NCBI GenBank assembly: GCA_913031395.1
Contig: CAJWDT010000002.1
Coordinates: forward strand, 43,304-107,303
Direction: 5' to 3'
Length of the DNA stretch: 64,000 nt
From: an uncultured Gammaproteobacteria bacterium
GTDB lineage: Bacteria > Pseudomonadota > Gammaproteobacteria > Magnimaribacterales > Magnimaribacteraceae
Below are positions 63,024-64,000 of the stretch, piece by piece. Made by a program: the position numbers and the translations under genes. Within the stretch, counting starts at the first letter, position 1. Every line of letters starts with the position of its first letter. The notes under the pieces are model-generated. The model was not told where the DNA came from. It ran no database searches and saw nothing but the letters and a program-made list of their open reading frames with translations.

Positions 63024-64000
63024 ATGAGCAAAGATAATTTAGACCTTTTAACAAGGGGCACAGAAGAAATAATCCCTGAAGAAAGTTTTTTAGAACAGAT
63101 AAAATCAAAAAAATCTCTCAGAATAAAAGCCGGTTTTGATCCTACATCTCCAGACTTGCATTTGGGTCACACAGTTCTGCTGAATAAGATGAAAATATTT
63201 CAAGATCTTGGACATGAAGTAATTTTTTTAATCGGAGATTTTACAGGACAAGTTGGAGATCCATCGGGGGTAAACGAAACGAGACCTGTTTTGACTGAGG
63301 ATCAGCTTAATAAGAATGCTGAAACCTACAAAAAACAGGTTTTTAAAATTCTTGACCCAGACAAAACTGAAATTAGATTTAATTCTGAATGGATGAAATC
63401 TGTTGACCCATCAGAGTTTATAAAAATGCTTTCGTCTTATACTGTCGCTAGGATGCTTGAAAGAGATGATTTCTCTAAACGATATAAATCTCAACAACCC
63501 ATCTCTATCCATGAATTTCTATATCCAATTTTGCAAGGTTATGACTCAGTTAAGTTAGATGCTGATGTAGAACTAGGAGGAACTGATCAAAAATTTAATC
63601 TTTTATTAGGTAGAGAAGTTCAGAAGCACTATGGCCAAAAACAGCAATCAATAATGACTGTTCCTCTGCTAGAAGGTCTTGATGGAGTAAAGAAAATGTC
63701 AAAATCTTTAGGTAACTATATAGCTTTAGAGGACAAACCGGATGATATGTTCGGTAAGATCATGTCAATATCCGATGATTTAATGTGGAGATACTTTTCT
63801 CTTCTAAGCTTTAAATCAAGTAAAAAAATTTCTGAATATAAGAAAGAAATAGAAGAAGGAACAAATCCTAGAGATATAAAATTTTTGCTTGCTGAAGAAA
63901 TTGTTGAAAGATTCAACCCTGGATTAGGAGAGGTCTCTAAAGAGAATTTTATTAATAGATTTCAAAAAGGTAACATCTCTCAAGAAATAGAAGAAATTAA
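63024..64000 (+). CDS. tyrS: tyrosyl-tRNA synthetase, 3' end cut by window edge
   Basis: Class I aminoacyl-tRNA synthetase, start [20 protein letters not shown]. It has the HIGH-type motif HLGHT (residues 46-50) and the KMSKS loop (about 223) in [13 protein letters not shown], with [15 protein letters not shown] (TyrS specificity). The sequence is of the TyrZ-like type ([12 protein letters not shown]), as in Pseudomonas tyrS next to anmK. A TATAAT at 63010-63015 lies only 8 bp before the ATG, so a very short leader is possible. The frame is open to the right edge (325 codons seen). Confidence 0.95.
   Translation, partial: MSKDNLDLLTRGTEEIIPEESFLEQIKSKKSLRIKAGFDPTSPDLHLGHTVLLNKMKIFQDLGHEVIFLIGDFTGQVGDPSGVNETRPVLTEDQLNKNAETYKKQVFKILDPDKTEIRFNSEWMKSVDPSEFIKMLSSYTVARMLERDDFSKRYKSQQPISIHEFLYPILQGYDSVKLDADVELGGTDQKFNLLLGREVQKHYGQKQQSIMTVPLLEGLDGVKKMSKSLGNYIALEDKPDDMFGKIMSISDDLMWRYFSLLSFKSSKKISEYKKEIEEGTNPRDIKFLLAEEIVERFNPGLGEVSKENFINRFQKGNISQEIEEI

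Noticed and set aside
1-64000. CRISPR arrays, tRNA/rRNA genes, transposases, prophage genes
   Set aside because: I looked on both strands and saw no regular repeat-spacer pattern, no cloverleaf with TTCGA arm in the intergenic gaps, and no transposase or phage protein motifs.

Overview
The window reads as chromosomal DNA of an AT-rich, free-living marine gammaproteobacterium. The gene orders are typical of Gammaproteobacteria: miaB-ybeZ-ybeY-ybeX-lnt, zapA-6S RNA-fau divergent from pepP-ubiH, rpmB-rpmG divergent from coaBC, rpmE divergent from priA, queG divergent from nnr-tsaE, and argC-erpA / anmK-M23 peptidase / tyrS. The low GC content, very tight packing and many dioxygenase, dehydrogenase and RND genes make the SAR86 clade or a close relative my best guess; that is inference. 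I found no insertion sequence, phage gene, CRISPR array, tRNA or rRNA. No gene-free stretch exceeds about 210 bases, and the longest (11688-11896) holds a 6S RNA gene.

Layout. 1-9504: ubiE (cut by the left edge), a DUF6279-type lipoprotein, orn, a DUF1820 protein, the miaB-to-lnt operon, an L,D-transpeptidase lipoprotein, an exported glutathione peroxidase and rpiA. 9582-21562: ilvA, fau, 6S RNA, zapA, a small coiled-coil protein, pepP, ubiH, the ribosomal protein genes rpmG/rpmB and rpmE (type B, with a long acidic tail), coaBC, a serine hydrolase, priA and an SDR. 21603-29236 is more accessory: a methyltransferase, two exported esterases (one with paired EF-hand loops), a minus-strand Gfo/Idh-aldo/keto reductase-TauD operon, an LhgO-like FAD oxidoreductase and an exported phosphoesterase. 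29233-35571: tsaE, nnr and queG, then a three-gene tail (DUF7064-like protein, flavin monooxygenase, AmpG-like MFS).

35568-40534 is a self-contained minus-strand module: a TetR regulator, a LolA-like protein, a predicted beta-barrel protein and an RND/MMPL transporter. Two 18-bp palindromes, 21 bp centre to centre, lie on its promoter. I read it as an autoregulated envelope lipid or hydrophobic-compound transport system and consider it the most interesting unit here. 40563-45984 is a complete valine (isobutyryl-CoA) degradation operon.

46072-64000: nitronate monooxygenase-like and DUF1330 genes, an alpha/beta hydrolase with a possible tiny membrane protein downstream, a Nudix-MBL pair, msrA, acs, a deoxynucleoside kinase, pcnB, dksA (with a lysine-rich N-terminal extension), a PfkB kinase, mrcB with a small lipoprotein gene, argC, erpA, anmK, an M23 peptidase and tyrS (cut by the right edge).

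All assignments come from reading protein motifs and gene order; no database search was run. TTG and GTG starts occur at several genes, and start sites were adjusted where family length, overlap or a ribosome binding site favoured a different codon.
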